Assembly: GCF_000312505.2 (NCBI RefSeq)
Contig: NZ_HG326224.1
Span: forward strand, 124,001 to 188,000
Length of the DNA: 64,000 nucleotides
Reading direction: 5' to 3'
Origin: Fenollaria massiliensis
Lineage (GTDB): Bacteria; Bacillota; Clostridia; Tissierellales; Peptoniphilaceae
Positions 37,816 to 46,668 of this stretch are shown here, in pieces. The notes beneath the pieces were generated by a model. That model was not told the DNA's origin, searched no databases, and saw only the letters and a list, made by a program, of their open reading frames with translations. A program made the translations under genes and the position numbers. Within the stretch, counting starts at the first letter, position 1, and each line of letters starts with the position of its first letter.

Positions 37816-37823
37816 ATCATCAC

Positions 37824-38291
37824 CTATATAAGATTCATAAAATCAAGCTGTCTTAATGCTTCATACAATATAACCGTACAAGAGTTTGCCAGGTTTAACG
37901 ATCTTTTTAAATCTTTAATCATTGGTATTCTTATTGCTCTTTCGCTATATTTTTTAATCAAATTCTCTGGTAAACCAGCTGTTTCTTTGCCGAAGAAAAT
38001 AAAATCGCCATCTTTAAATTTAACATCAGAATAAATATTATTGGTCTTTGTAGTTGCCAAATAAAAATTTATATCTTTATTCTTTTCGAAAAAATCGTCT
38101 AAATCTTCATATATTGTAAGATCTAGATACTTCCAATAATCAAGACCAGCTCTTTTTAAATGTTTGTCGTCTAAATCAAAGCCAAATGGCTTAATTAGAT
38201 GCAATCTTGAATTTGTTAAGACGCAAGACCTCGCTATCGCTCCTGTGTTGTGCGGTATCTCTGGTTCATGTAAAACTATATTGATTGCCAT
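37824..38291 (-). CDS. trmL: tRNA (cytidine(34)-2'-O)-methyltransferase
   Basis: SPOUT-class enzyme modifying the wobble base of leucine tRNAs. 155 residues. Typical are NIVLHEPEIPHNTGAIARSC (residues 4-23), FGKETAGLP near 100 and the knot-forming IRIPMIKDLKRSLNLANSCTVILYEALRQ split over 121-150. The AdoMet-binding knot is complete. 8 bp before nptA and 9 bp after the HAD gene. Confidence 0.95.
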   Translation of the reverse strand: MAINIVLHEPEIPHNTGAIARSCVLTNSRLHLIKPFGFDLDDKHLKRAGLDYWKYLDLTIYEDLDDFFEKNKDINFYLATTKTNNIYSDVKFKDGDFIFFGKETAGLPENLIKKYSERAIRIPMIKDLKRSLNLANSCTVILYEALRQLDFMNLI

Positions 38292-38300
38292 GAGTTCCTC

Positions 38301-39119
38301 CTAGAAATATTGTTTTAAGAATTTCATTATACCGTCATGATCATTGTCATAATCAGTTATGAAATCTGCTTTTTGTTTTAACTCGTTAGTAGCATTACTC
38401 ATGGCAACACCAACTTTCGATTCTTCTATCATTTCTATGTCATTATTGTTGTCTCCAAAGGACATTAAATTATTTAGATCCAATCCTAAGTTTTTACATA
38501 GATATTTTAACGATCTAGCTTTATTTACCCCTTCTGGAACAATCTCAATATTATTAGTCCAAGAACTCGATATTTTAATTTTATCAATTTTGCTTAGCTC
38601 TTGTCTTACTTCTTCAATATATTTTTTATCTTCTTCTACTAGTAATACTTTAAAATAAGAATTGTTCTCGCATGACTCTTTAATTTCTTTTATGTTATTA
38701 TATTCAATTATATCTATAGTATCTTTTATATTTTTAGGTACTCTTGAGTATGTGTTTAGTGATGTAGTTCCCTTAAGCCTATAAAACTCATTCACTCCGT
38801 AAAAATGAAAGTTCATCTTATAATCATATAATAAGTCAACAACTTTTATAAAAGCATCTGTATCAATTGGTTTTTCATAAACTCTTCTGCCTTCATAGTC
38901 TGTGACCACGCTTCCATTTGTGGCTACTATTGAAGTTTTAAATGGCAATATGTGTGCATAAGCTTCGATTGATTTATGAAGTCTACCGCTTGAGAGAACT
39001 ATTTCAACTCCATTTTCACTTAATCTTTCAAGCTCCAGTGATGTGCCTCTACTTACCATTTTTTCACTATTTAATAAGGTGCCATCCATGTCGAAGGCAA
39101 GTATTTTTATATCTATCAT
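38301..39119 (-). CDS. Cof-type HAD-family phosphatase
   Basis: 272 residues with the HAD motifs in order: nucleophile DMDGTLL at 10-16, motif II VLSSGR near 42, Lys near 195 and FGDNNNDIEM near 218. A C2 cap domain lies between. Members dephosphorylate sugar phosphates, PLP or flavin phosphates; the substrate cannot be told. The start overlaps the VanW-like gene stop by 4 bp. Confidence 0.93.
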   Translation of the reverse strand: MIDIKILAFDMDGTLLNSEKMVSRGTSLELERLSENGVEIVLSSGRLHKSIEAYAHILPFKTSIVATNGSVVTDYEGRRVYEKPIDTDAFIKVVDLLYDYKMNFHFYGVNEFYRLKGTTSLNTYSRVPKNIKDTIDIIEYNNIKEIKESCENNSYFKVLLVEEDKKYIEEVRQELSKIDKIKISSSWTNNIEIVPEGVNKARSLKYLCKNLGLDLNNLMSFGDNNNDIEMIEESKVGVAMSNATNELKQKADFITDYDNDHDGIMKFLKQYF

Positions 39120-40534
39120 GGCAAAATCACCGCATCGTTATTCCCACTATCTTGGACAGAGCTATCAATATCTGCAGATTTTTCAGAAACTCTAACTATT
39201 GTATCTCTCTTTGGATAATAGTTTTTTGTAAATTGTTTATTTGAAATAACTTTTCCATCTTTAGTAATAATTTTATTAGTTACTACTCTATATCCATCAT
39301 AACCCTTGAAATCAACTACTCTCTCTCCTGGTTTAAGACTAGGATCAACTTTTTCAATGGTTTCAGATTTAATTACTTCAACTATCTCTGATTTGAAGCT
39401 TATATCGTAATCTTTTTTAGTTTTGTCTCCGTATACATAAAATGTTACTTTATTTTTTGTAACATTTGAGTCTATATATATAGGAAAATCAAAATCATTT
39501 TTAAATCTTAAATTTTTTGTTCCTCTCCAAACAGCACAATCTTGTCCCTTTGGTACATAAGCAGCTGCTCTTGAATGAGGATGTCTTTCAATTATTTTAA
39601 CTCCTGCCCTTATAAGAGCATTATATAGTGTTGTTGAAGTTTGGCACATGCCTCCTCCTAAGCCGTCCTCATATTCTCCACCCTTTAATACATGAGCATT
39701 TTTATAACCTTTTGCTGCAGTTACGTCTCCTATAGCATTGTTAAAATTGAAAGATTCTCCAGGAAGCAATAATTTCTTTGAAACAGTATCTGACGATACT
39801 CTTATATTTGTCTTTCTCTCATTTGAGCTAGTACTGATGTCTGTTGTAAATGAGCCTATAAGTCCATTGATTTTCTCTAACTCAGAATGTTTTTTCTCTG
39901 GTTCAATAGTCTCAACACTTGCAGTAACTGTTTCTTTACTATTGTTTATAGCATCAATTATATCATTTTTTAATTTTTCTGAATTTAATTTTTTTCCTTC
40001 TTTACTCTCAGTAGAAGTTATTTTGCCATTACTCACGCTAAATTCTGCATTTACTGCGTCCGAATTAGTTTCGCTAGCAATTTTGGATACAAATTCATCA
40101 ACATGTGAGTAATCAATTTCTTTATCAATATTGATATTTAGTGGATTTTTTTTAAGTGCTTCAAATTTATTGTATCTTTCTTCTAGTTCTCCTTCTCTTG
40201 CATAATCGTATGCTTCGTTAACTGCTTTATCAACGTCCATCTTATGATCTAGATTTTTTAACTCAAAGTTATAATTTTTGTCTTCAACAGTTACGTTGAT
40301 ATTTTTTCCTTCTAATTCACTCGCTTTTGCTGTAAGAATTTTTTCTTTTGCCTTTTCTTTTGAAAGCCCTCCAACATCAATTCCATCAATGGTGATGCCT
40401 GAGTAAATATTATCTCCTTGTAGCGCTTCTTCCATAGCTTCTATCCTTTTAAGCTCTTTATATTTTGTATATCCAAAATATCCTCCGCCTAAAATTAATA
40501 TTAGGACTATAAATATTGCTAATCCTTTTTTCAT
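39116..40534 (-). CDS. VanW-family protein with peptidoglycan-binding and G5-like domains
   Basis: 472 residues. One N-terminal membrane helix (about 5-22), a PG_binding_4-type region (about 45-205) with the IDGIDVGGLSKEKA signature, the VanW core (about 235-365) with GGGMCQTSTTLYNALI, HPHSRAAAYVP and DCAVWRGT, then a G5-like domain with PSLKPGERVV. Exported and membrane-anchored, probably at the wall. VanW's activity is unknown. The start overlaps nth by 4 bp. Confidence 0.92.
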   Translation of the reverse strand: MKKGLAIFIVLILILGGGYFGYTKYKELKRIEAMEEALQGDNIYSGITIDGIDVGGLSKEKAKEKILTAKASELEGKNINVTVEDKNYNFELKNLDHKMDVDKAVNEAYDYAREGELEERYNKFEALKKNPLNINIDKEIDYSHVDEFVSKIASETNSDAVNAEFSVSNGKITSTESKEGKKLNSEKLKNDIIDAINNSKETVTASVETIEPEKKHSELEKINGLIGSFTTDISTSSNERKTNIRVSSDTVSKKLLLPGESFNFNNAIGDVTAAKGYKNAHVLKGGEYEDGLGGGMCQTSTTLYNALIRAGVKIIERHPHSRAAAYVPKGQDCAVWRGTKNLRFKNDFDFPIYIDSNVTKNKVTFYVYGDKTKKDYDISFKSEIVEVIKSETIEKVDPSLKPGERVVDFKGYDGYRVVTNKIITKDGKVISNKQFTKNYYPKRDTIVRVSEKSADIDSSVQDSGNNDAVILP

Positions 40535-41178
40535 TTATCCATTCCCCTTCTATATAAACAAATCTCGCTCAAATCGCATTCCAAGCACAATGGTCTTTGT
40601 GCCTTGCATACTCTTCTTCCATGAAATATCAAAAGATGATGGGCAAGTGACCAAGTGTCCTTTGGAAGCTTTTTCATAAGTGCTTTTTCAGTATCCAATA
40701 CATTGTCTTCATGAACTAAACCAATTCTGTTTGAAACTCTAAATACATGAGTATCAACAGCTATCCTTTGTTCGCCAAAAGCATTTGATAATACTACATT
40801 GGCAGTTTTTCTTCCTACTCCTGATAATTCTACTAGCTCTTCAAATGTTTTTGGCACCTGGCTATCGTATTTATGTACTAATATATCGCAAGTCTTTTGT
40901 ATGTTTTTTGCCTTATTTCTGAAAAAGCCTATGGATTTAACCATATCTTCAATTTCAGAAAGAGGTCTTTCTATGTAATCAACTGGTTCTGGCATGATTT
41001 GAAACATCACGTCAGTAACCTTATTAACTTGCTTATCTGTTGTTTGAGCTGATAATATCGTTGCTATCAAAAGCTCAAATTCATTTCTAAAATGCAGCTC
41101 AGGACCTGCGTCGGGATAATCCTGACGCAGTATGTCCAAAACTGTATTTACTTCTTTTTTATTTAATACTTTTTTCAT
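40531..41178 (-). CDS. nth: Endonuclease III
   Basis: DNA glycosylase/AP lyase removing oxidised pyrimidines. 215 residues. The helix-hairpin-helix VELSGVGRKTANVVLS contains the catalytic Lys (about 124). VDTHVFRV contains the catalytic Asp (about 142). The four cysteines of the iron-sulfur loop are CKAQRPLCLECDLSEIC near the end. It overlaps the DUF503 gene by 20 bp, so translation is probably coupled. Confidence 0.97.
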   Translation of the reverse strand: MKKVLNKKEVNTVLDILRQDYPDAGPELHFRNEFELLIATILSAQTTDKQVNKVTDVMFQIMPEPVDYIERPLSEIEDMVKSIGFFRNKAKNIQKTCDILVHKYDSQVPKTFEELVELSGVGRKTANVVLSNAFGEQRIAVDTHVFRVSNRIGLVHEDNVLDTEKALMKKLPKDTWSLAHHLLIFHGRRVCKAQRPLCLECDLSEICLYRRGMDK

Positions 41179-41461
41179 AACTATACATCTCTTTATCTAT
41201 GTTTGTAATTTCAACCCTATCGTCATTATCGATAAAGTTTATAATTTTCTCGATAGTTTTCTCGTTATATTTACTTTCATTTGAAACGAAGGAAAATCCT
41301 AAATCACTTACCTGCCACTTATCGTTATCTGCAGCTTCGCAAACAGAGACATTAAACCTTGACCTTATTCTTTCTACGATGGATTTAACAACCATGCGTT
41401 TATCTTTTAAGCTCAAAGCATCATATATAGTTATGCTGATAAGCATATTCGTAACGAACAT
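41159..41461 (-). CDS. DUF503 family protein (YlxP-like)
   Basis: 100 residues. The family signature SLKDKRMVVKSIVERIRSRFNVSVCEAADNDKWQ runs through 18-51 overall, with a conserved Asp/Trp core. Homologues often lie near rbfA/infB or repair genes; proposed ties to ribosome assembly are unproven. It starts within the stop of kbl (TAATG) and ends inside nth. Confidence 0.88.
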   Translation of the reverse strand: MFVTNMLISITIYDALSLKDKRMVVKSIVERIRSRFNVSVCEAADNDKWQVSDLGFSFVSNESKYNEKTIEKIINFIDNDDRVEITNIDKEMYSYEKSIK

Positions 41462-42651
41462 TATTGTAAAATGTTCATTTCCTTTCCTACTTTTTCAAAT
41501 ATTCTGCATGCTTCATCAAGTTGTTCTTTTGTATGAGCTGCTGTAACCATGCATCTTACTCTACCAGTTCCTCTTGGTACTGTTGGGAATACTATAGCTG
41601 AAACGAATACTCCGTTTTCAAGTAATTTTCTTGAGAATTCCATAGCTTTTGCTTCTTCGCCAATAATAACTGGAGTGATAGGTGTTTCGCTGTGACCTGT
41701 ATTAAAGCCAAGCTTGCTTAGTTTTTCCTTGAAATATCTAGCGTTATCCCAAAGTTTATCAGTGTATTCACTGCTTTCCATTAGCATCTTGATAGCTTCA
41801 GTTATAGCTCCAACTGATGCTGGTGTTAAGCTTGTTGAGAATAATACTGGTCTTGCTCTATGGATAAGCCATTCATACATAGTTTCTGATCCAGCTACAT
41901 ATCCACCGATACAGCCAATAGCTTTTGATAAAGTACCGATTGAGAAATCAACTCTTCCGTGTAAATGGAAGTGGTCAACTGTACCTCTACCATTTTCACC
42001 AAGAACTCCTGATCCGTGAGCATCGTCAACATAAGTCATGCATTCGTATTTTTCAGCTAAATCAACGATGTCAGGAAGCTTAGCTATATCTCCATCCATT
42101 GAGAAAACGCCGTCAGTTATGATAAGAACGTTTCTATAATTTTTTCTCTTTTCTTTTAAAACATCTTCCAAGCTATCCATATCAGAGTGCTTAAATATAG
42201 CTCTATCTGCTTTAGAAAGTCTTGAACCATCGATGATTGAAGCATGGTTTAACTCATCAGATATGATTAAGTCGCCTTTTTCAGTTACTGCTTGGATAGT
42301 ACCTGCGTTGCAGTTAAATCCTGATTGATAAACGAAGGCTCTTTCTTCTCTTTTAAACTCTGCTAAAACTTTTTCAAGTTCTTCATGGATATCCATGTTA
42401 CCAACTATGGTTCTAACAGCTCCTGAGCCTGCTCCGTATTTTTCTACCATTGCGATAGAAGCTTTTTTAATTCTAGGGTTATTAGCAAAACCTAAGTAGT
42501 TGTTTGATGATAAGTTTATTACTTTCTTACCATTTAAAATAATTTCAGCATCATCAGGTGAGCTTAATATAGGTAATTTTCTATAAACTCCTTGATCTTT
42601 TAACTCTTGGATTTTGTCTTTTAAAAATCCTAATTCGTGTACATTTGACAT
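41461..42651 (-). CDS. kbl: Glycine C-acetyltransferase (2-amino-3-ketobutyrate CoA ligase)
   Basis: PLP enzyme of the alpha-oxoamine synthase family, linking threonine breakdown to glycine and acetyl-CoA. 396 residues. The PLP lysine is in [13 protein letters not shown] (about 240). [25 protein letters not shown] and [10 protein letters not shown] also match. Related enzymes (AONS, SPT, ALAS) share the fold, but no biotin or lipid genes are nearby. In a glycine-reducing organism it could supply glycine; no threonine dehydrogenase is in the window. Confidence 0.92.
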   Translation of the reverse strand: MSNVHELGFLKDKIQELKDQGVYRKLPILSSPDDAEIILNGKKVINLSSNNYLGFANNPRIKKASIAMVEKYGAGSGAVRTIVGNMDIHEELEKVLAEFKREERAFVYQSGFNCNAGTIQAVTEKGDLIISDELNHASIIDGSRLSKADRAIFKHSDMDSLEDVLKEKRKNYRNVLIITDGVFSMDGDIAKLPDIVDLAEKYECMTYVDDAHGSGVLGENGRGTVDHFHLHGRVDFSIGTLSKAIGCIGGYVAGSETMYEWLIHRARPVLFSTSLTPASVGAITEAIKMLMESSEYTDKLWDNARYFKEKLSKLGFNTGHSETPITPVIIGEEAKAMEFSRKLLENGVFVSAIVFPTVPRGTGRVRCMVTAAHTKEQLDEACRIFEKVGKEMNILQ

Positions 42652-42664
42652 AATACCCTTCCTT

Positions 42665-43561
42665 TCATTTGACTATATCATTTTTATTATTATCTATAAT
42701 ATTTGCATTTCTTTCGAGGATTTTTTTGCCTCGCCATAAGGCTGCCATGGCTTTATATTTTTCTTTAAATTCTCTATTGCTTAAGTTAAAGTCATCTTTA
42801 TATACAAGTCCATAGTCATCCAATTCATGAAACTCTTCATGATAAACTTTTTTGGCATTTTTATTATAAGGGCAGACTTCCTGGCAAATGTCACAGCCAT
42901 ATATGTAAGTCTTTATATTTTTCTTTTCAAATTCACTTAAGTCGCCTTTTTTTTGAGTGATGTACGATAGACACTTTGTCATCTGCATCTTATAGCCGCA
43001 AAGTGCTCTGTTTGGACAAGCCCTCTCACATATATCACATGAGCCGCAATCAATTTTTAGACTTTCATCATAAAAATCACTAGGCTCATTACTTATTATA
43101 TACCCAATAAAGATAAAAGAACCCAAATTTGGATTAATAATGCAGGTGTTTTTACCTAAAAATCCTAAGCCCGATTTTTTTGCAAGAAGTCTTTCAATCA
43201 AAGGACCTGTGTCAACAAAGACATGACTTTCACTTTTCTCATCTAAAAATAATTCTTTATCAATTTTATCAAGCTTTTCCTTGAAAATTTTGTGATAGTC
43301 ATATCCATAAGATGACCTTGATAATAAATAAGATCCTTCTTTTCTCTTAGCTTTTTTATAATTATAACTTAAGCCAAAAACAATTATACTTTTAGCATTC
43401 GGAAAAAGAGTTTTTGGATTTAATCTTTCTTCCTTATTGTACTTAGTAAATTCATTTGATGCATCTCCAAGCAAATCTAATCTTGATGCATCGGTAATCC
43501 TAAAGGCATCAACGCTGTATTTTTTTATTAATTTATCAAGTTCACTGTGTTTTATAATCAT
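42665..43561 (-). CDS. queG: Epoxyqueuosine reductase-like protein, short form
   Basis: Cobalamin and two-[4Fe-4S] enzyme for the last step of queuosine synthesis in tRNA. 298 residues. Visible are [23 protein letters not shown] (about 126-148 overall), and the ferredoxin clusters [12 protein letters not shown] (about 183) and [11 protein letters not shown] (about 234). The C-terminal HEAT-repeat part of long QueG (about 380) is missing, as in other short clostridial forms. It overlaps rodA by 4 bp. Confidence 0.88.
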   Translation of the reverse strand: MIIKHSELDKLIKKYSVDAFRITDASRLDLLGDASNEFTKYNKEERLNPKTLFPNAKSIIVFGLSYNYKKAKRKEGSYLLSRSSYGYDYHKIFKEKLDKIDKELFLDEKSESHVFVDTGPLIERLLAKKSGLGFLGKNTCIINPNLGSFIFIGYIISNEPSDFYDESLKIDCGSCDICERACPNRALCGYKMQMTKCLSYITQKKGDLSEFEKKNIKTYIYGCDICQEVCPYNKNAKKVYHEEFHELDDYGLVYKDDFNLSNREFKEKYKAMAALWRGKKILERNANIIDNNKNDIVK

Positions 43562-44688
43562 TTTAATAAATCAAAGCTATCGTCAGTAAATCTTTTTGCT
43601 CCTCTATTATAATTAACAGAAAGAACTAGACCTATGCAGGCAAGGCCTGTTAATTGGAAAGTTCCTGCATAGCTTATAAATGGTAGAGGAATTCCTGTAA
43701 CTGGTAAAATTCCTAGTATCATACCTATGTTTTGCACTATATGAAATAGAAACATACCTAAAAACCCTGATACCATTGCGGAGCCAAAAACATTGTTAGA
43801 ACTCTTAGCTATAATAAGCATTCTTCTTAACATGGTGTAATATAAAAATATCATTATCGCTCCGCCTAAAAAGCCAGTTTCCTCACCTACTATAGCAAAG
43901 ATTGAGTCAGTATGTTTTTCTGGAACGTATTTATATAAATTTTGTGTACCCTTAAATAAACCTCTGCCAAAAAGTTTACCTGAGCCTAGTGCGATTTTGC
44001 CTTGAATAACTTGTCTACCCGAGCCCATAGCATCTCTTGTTGGATCAAGAAAGTCATATATTCTGTTCTTTTGATATTGATTCATTGAAAACCATAATGC
44101 TGGTATCGATAAAATTCCTAAACCTATAGCGTACATAACATATTTTAAAGAAATTCCTTGTGAAAATATCATTATGAAAATGAAAAATACATATACAATT
44201 GCTGTACCAAAATCTGGTTGTAAAAGAATCAAAAATACTGGTAAGAATGCAAATGCAAGTATTTTAAGCAAAACAAATGGATTATTTAAATTTTCTATAT
44301 TTTTATCTATGTACTTTGCAAGTGATATTATTAAACCTACCTTTACAAACTCTGATGGCTGAAATGAAAATCTTGATCCTATCTGTATCCAGCTTTTCGC
44401 ATCGTGAACAGTTTTTCCAAATATAAGTGTTGCCACTAATAATAAGATGCATCCCGCATATATGAATAGGTATAGCTTGCCCCATATATTGTAATCTATT
44501 ATCATCAAAGTAAACATCACAACTAGCCCTAATGCTAAAGACAAAAAATGTGTTTTCATTAAGCCGTTTTGTACTGGCTTTGCAAATGATAGAGTAGTTG
44601 AATATACCATGATGGTGCCAAAAGCAAGTAGCGCCAGTATTGACATTACTAAAATTATATCTATTCTTAACTTAGGTTTTTTAATCAT
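43558..44688 (-). CDS. rodA: SEDS-family peptidoglycan polymerase RodA
   Basis: Membrane glycosyltransferase polymerising lipid II in elongation, or the FtsW paralogue. About 376 residues, ten helices. HFLSLALGLVVM, PSEFVKVGLI (about 120), LQPDFGTAIV (about 160), GRGLFKGTQ, PEKHTDSIFAIVGEETG (about 265) and GIPLPFISYAGT (about 335) are SEDS signatures. I start it at ATG 44688 behind AAAGGAG, because ATG 44709 lies at or before the expected transcription start. First gene of the nine-gene run to nptA. Confidence 0.94.
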   Translation of the reverse strand: MIKKPKLRIDIILVMSILALLAFGTIMVYSTTLSFAKPVQNGLMKTHFLSLALGLVVMFTLMIIDYNIWGKLYLFIYAGCILLLVATLIFGKTVHDAKSWIQIGSRFSFQPSEFVKVGLIISLAKYIDKNIENLNNPFVLLKILAFAFLPVFLILLQPDFGTAIVYVFFIFIMIFSQGISLKYVMYAIGLGILSIPALWFSMNQYQKNRIYDFLDPTRDAMGSGRQVIQGKIALGSGKLFGRGLFKGTQNLYKYVPEKHTDSIFAIVGEETGFLGGAIMIFLYYTMLRRMLIIAKSSNNVFGSAMVSGFLGMFLFHIVQNIGMILGILPVTGIPLPFISYAGTFQLTGLACIGLVLSVNYNRGAKRFTDDSFDLLK

Positions 44689-44713
44689 ATTTTTCTCCTT
44701 TGCATACATATTT

Positions 44714-44742
44714 ATTATAAAATAAATATTTCTCTAAGTCAA
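44714..44742 (-). promoter_or_regulatory. Promoter of the rodA-led operon
   Basis: Minus strand TTGACT (44737-44742), 17 bp spacer, TATAAT (44714-44719). Its position supports the downstream rodA start at 44688. The stretch 44743-44824 is AT-rich with no further signal that I can see. Confidence 0.82.
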
Positions 44743-44824
44743 GAAGTATACTGATTATAATTTAATTTTTAATTAAATAATTTTACTCAATTTTTAATTT
44801 GCATAAAATGATTTTACGCAAAAT

Positions 44825-44859
44825 AAAAAAGCCTCGCTACTCTTAACGAGTGGCAAGGC
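44825..44859 (-). terminator. Terminator after rplY
   Basis: Minus strand GCCTTGCCACTC pairs (with two G-T pairs) with GAGTAGCGAGGC around a short loop, then TTTTTTATTTT. It ends the glmU-to-rplY transcript. Confidence 0.9.
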
Positions 44860-44872
44860 CATATAAACAATA

Positions 44873-45511
44873 TTATTCGTTGTCTTCTTCTTTTTCTTCT
44901 TTACCTACTACAGGTACATCAGCTGCTGAAGTTTCAACTGCTTCTTCTTCTTTTTCTTCTCTTGGTGCTGATAATGAACATACAACTTCATCTAGATCTA
45001 TAAGTACTTCAACATCTTTGTTGTCACCAACTATATCCTTAACTGTGAATGAGTCATCATATTCCATGTTTTGAACATCAATTGAGAAGCTATCTGGAAT
45101 GTTGCTTGGTAATACAAGAACTTCGATAGTATCAAGTTGTTGATTTAATACAGATGGTTGTTTTCTGATTTCATCTCTGTTAAGTAATTCAACTGGAACT
45201 TCGATCTTAATCTTTTCGTCCATGTTAATTCCTTGGAAACCAACATGTAGAATTTGATTTTTGAATGGGTGTCTTTGAATTTCCTTAATGATAGCTGGTC
45301 TAACAGCTCCATCGATGTCAAGATCTATGATACTTGTCATACCTGCTTTTTGGTATAACATTTTGAATTCTAGATCATTGATAGTAATGTGTTCTGATTC
45401 TTTTCCTTTTTGGAAAATTGCTGCTGGTAATTGTTCATTTTGTCTAATTTTATCAACTTTATTTTTTCCTACAGCTTCACGCTTTTGTGCTTTTAATTTG
45501 TATTCAGCCAT
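44873..45511 (-). CDS. rplY: 50S ribosomal protein L25/general stress protein Ctc
   Basis: 212-residue long form. The N-terminal 5S-rRNA-binding domain (about 1-90) has RQNEQLPAAIFQKG and FKNQILHVGFQ. The beta-rich C-terminal TL5/Ctc domain has VLVLPSNIPDSFSIDV. A Glu-rich tail (about 180-212) ends it. It follows the PrsA-like gene by 23 bp with AGGAGG; in Bacillus ctc sits beside prs and pth, close to this arrangement. Confidence 0.96.
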   Translation of the reverse strand: MAEYKLKAQKREAVGKNKVDKIRQNEQLPAAIFQKGKESEHITINDLEFKMLYQKAGMTSIIDLDIDGAVRPAIIKEIQRHPFKNQILHVGFQGINMDEKIKIEVPVELLNRDEIRKQPSVLNQQLDTIEVLVLPSNIPDSFSIDVQNMEYDDSFTVKDIVGDNKDVEVLIDLDEVVCSLSAPREEKEEEAVETSAADVPVVGKEEKEEDNE

Positions 45512-45534
45512 AATATCCTCCTTAAATTTATTAC

Positions 45535-46596
45535 TTATTTATTATCTGATTTGTCTTCAGCTTCACTGTCATCTTTTGTTTCAGTGTCTTTGCTGTCGTC
45601 TTTAGTATCAGCGTCTTTGTTATCAGCATCTTTTGCTTCATCATCTGCCTTTACATCGTCATCTTTAATTTCTGGTAAATCCATCTTCTTAACGTCTGCA
45701 TTTGCTCTAAGCTCTTTCATGTATCCAACAAATTTTTGAGTTTTTAATGTTTGTTCTATCTCAGCTTTTAAATCTTCAAGTTGATCTTTTTTATCTTCAA
45801 CTTTTACTATGTGATATCCCATATCACTCTTAAATACTTTTGAGTAAGAACCGATTTCAGTTGAGCTAACTGCATTTAAGAACTCTTCTGGCATTGATGA
45901 TGCTTGAACTTCGCCCATCTTACCGCCATTTGATGCTGAGTAAGTATCGCTTGATTCTTTCTTAGCTAGTTCAGCAAAATCTTCACCAGCTTGAAGTCTA
46001 TCGTAAAGCTTTTTAGCGTCATCTTCATTGTCCGCCATGATTTGGCTTAAGCTATACTTTATAAGCTTATCCTTGTTAGAATCATAGAATTCTTTGATTT
46101 CTTCATCAGTAATCTTATTGTCCTTATAAAAAGATTCTTCTAGTTTTTGTTGCTTATAATCTTTTTTGATACTATCTTTAATGAAATCATCTGTTATATT
46201 TTGTTGTTTCAAGAATTGTTCGTATTGTTCTTTACCGCCCATATCCTTGATTGTTTGTTCATATAACTTGTTTACTTCTTCATCTTCGATAGCAATCTTC
46301 TTCTTATCGATTTCTTGATTAATAAGTTCATCAACTATAAGTTTTTCAAGTATATTATCTTTAAGCTTATCCTTAAAAGAAACACCGTCTTTATCAGTTT
46401 TCTTTAGCGCTTCTTCTCCAAGTTGTTGCTTATACATACGTTCATATACTTTATAGTTTTCTGTGAAATCTTTTTCACTTATTGCTTTTCCGTTAACTGT
46501 TGCTACTGCATCTTCATCTGCTTTTTTACAAGATGTAGCAAATAAGATTGACATCACAGTTAAAACAAGCAAAATAATTTTAATGTTTTTCTTCAT
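45535..46596 (-). CDS. PrsA-like foldase lipoprotein (parvulin type)
   Basis: Extracellular peptidyl-prolyl isomerase/chaperone for secreted proteins. About 353 residues. Signal with lipobox FATSC (Cys about 23), SurA-like N-terminal helices (about 30-175), PPIC domain (about 178-270) with SLSQIMADN, NGGKMGEV and MGYHIVKVED. The last 40 residues are nearly all Asp, Lys, Thr, Glu and Ser (repeats such as DAD, KDD, TKDD), a flexible acidic tail that is not part of PrsA. I prefer the second ATG (46596), which has better spacing to AGGGGAG. Confidence 0.92.
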   Translation of the reverse strand: MKKNIKIILLVLTVMSILFATSCKKADEDAVATVNGKAISEKDFTENYKVYERMYKQQLGEEALKKTDKDGVSFKDKLKDNILEKLIVDELINQEIDKKKIAIEDEEVNKLYEQTIKDMGGKEQYEQFLKQQNITDDFIKDSIKKDYKQQKLEESFYKDNKITDEEIKEFYDSNKDKLIKYSLSQIMADNEDDAKKLYDRLQAGEDFAELAKKESSDTYSASNGGKMGEVQASSMPEEFLNAVSSTEIGSYSKVFKSDMGYHIVKVEDKKDQLEDLKAEIEQTLKTQKFVGYMKELRANADVKKMDLPEIKDDDVKADDEAKDADNKDADTKDDSKDTETKDDSEAEDKSDNK

Positions 46597-46628
46597 CATA
46601 TCTCCCCTTAATTTTTACTCATAGAATT

Positions 46629-46657
46629 ATTATATATCTTTTTAAATAAATTTTCAA
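46629..46657 (-). promoter_or_regulatory. Promoter for the PrsA-like gene and rplY
   Basis: Minus strand TTGAAA (46652-46657), 17 bp spacer, TATAAT (46629-46634), in the gap after mfd. It implies that prsA-like/rplY are also transcribed independently of the long glmU-mfd transcript. Confidence 0.8.
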
Positions 46658-46668
46658 GCTTTTTTTAT

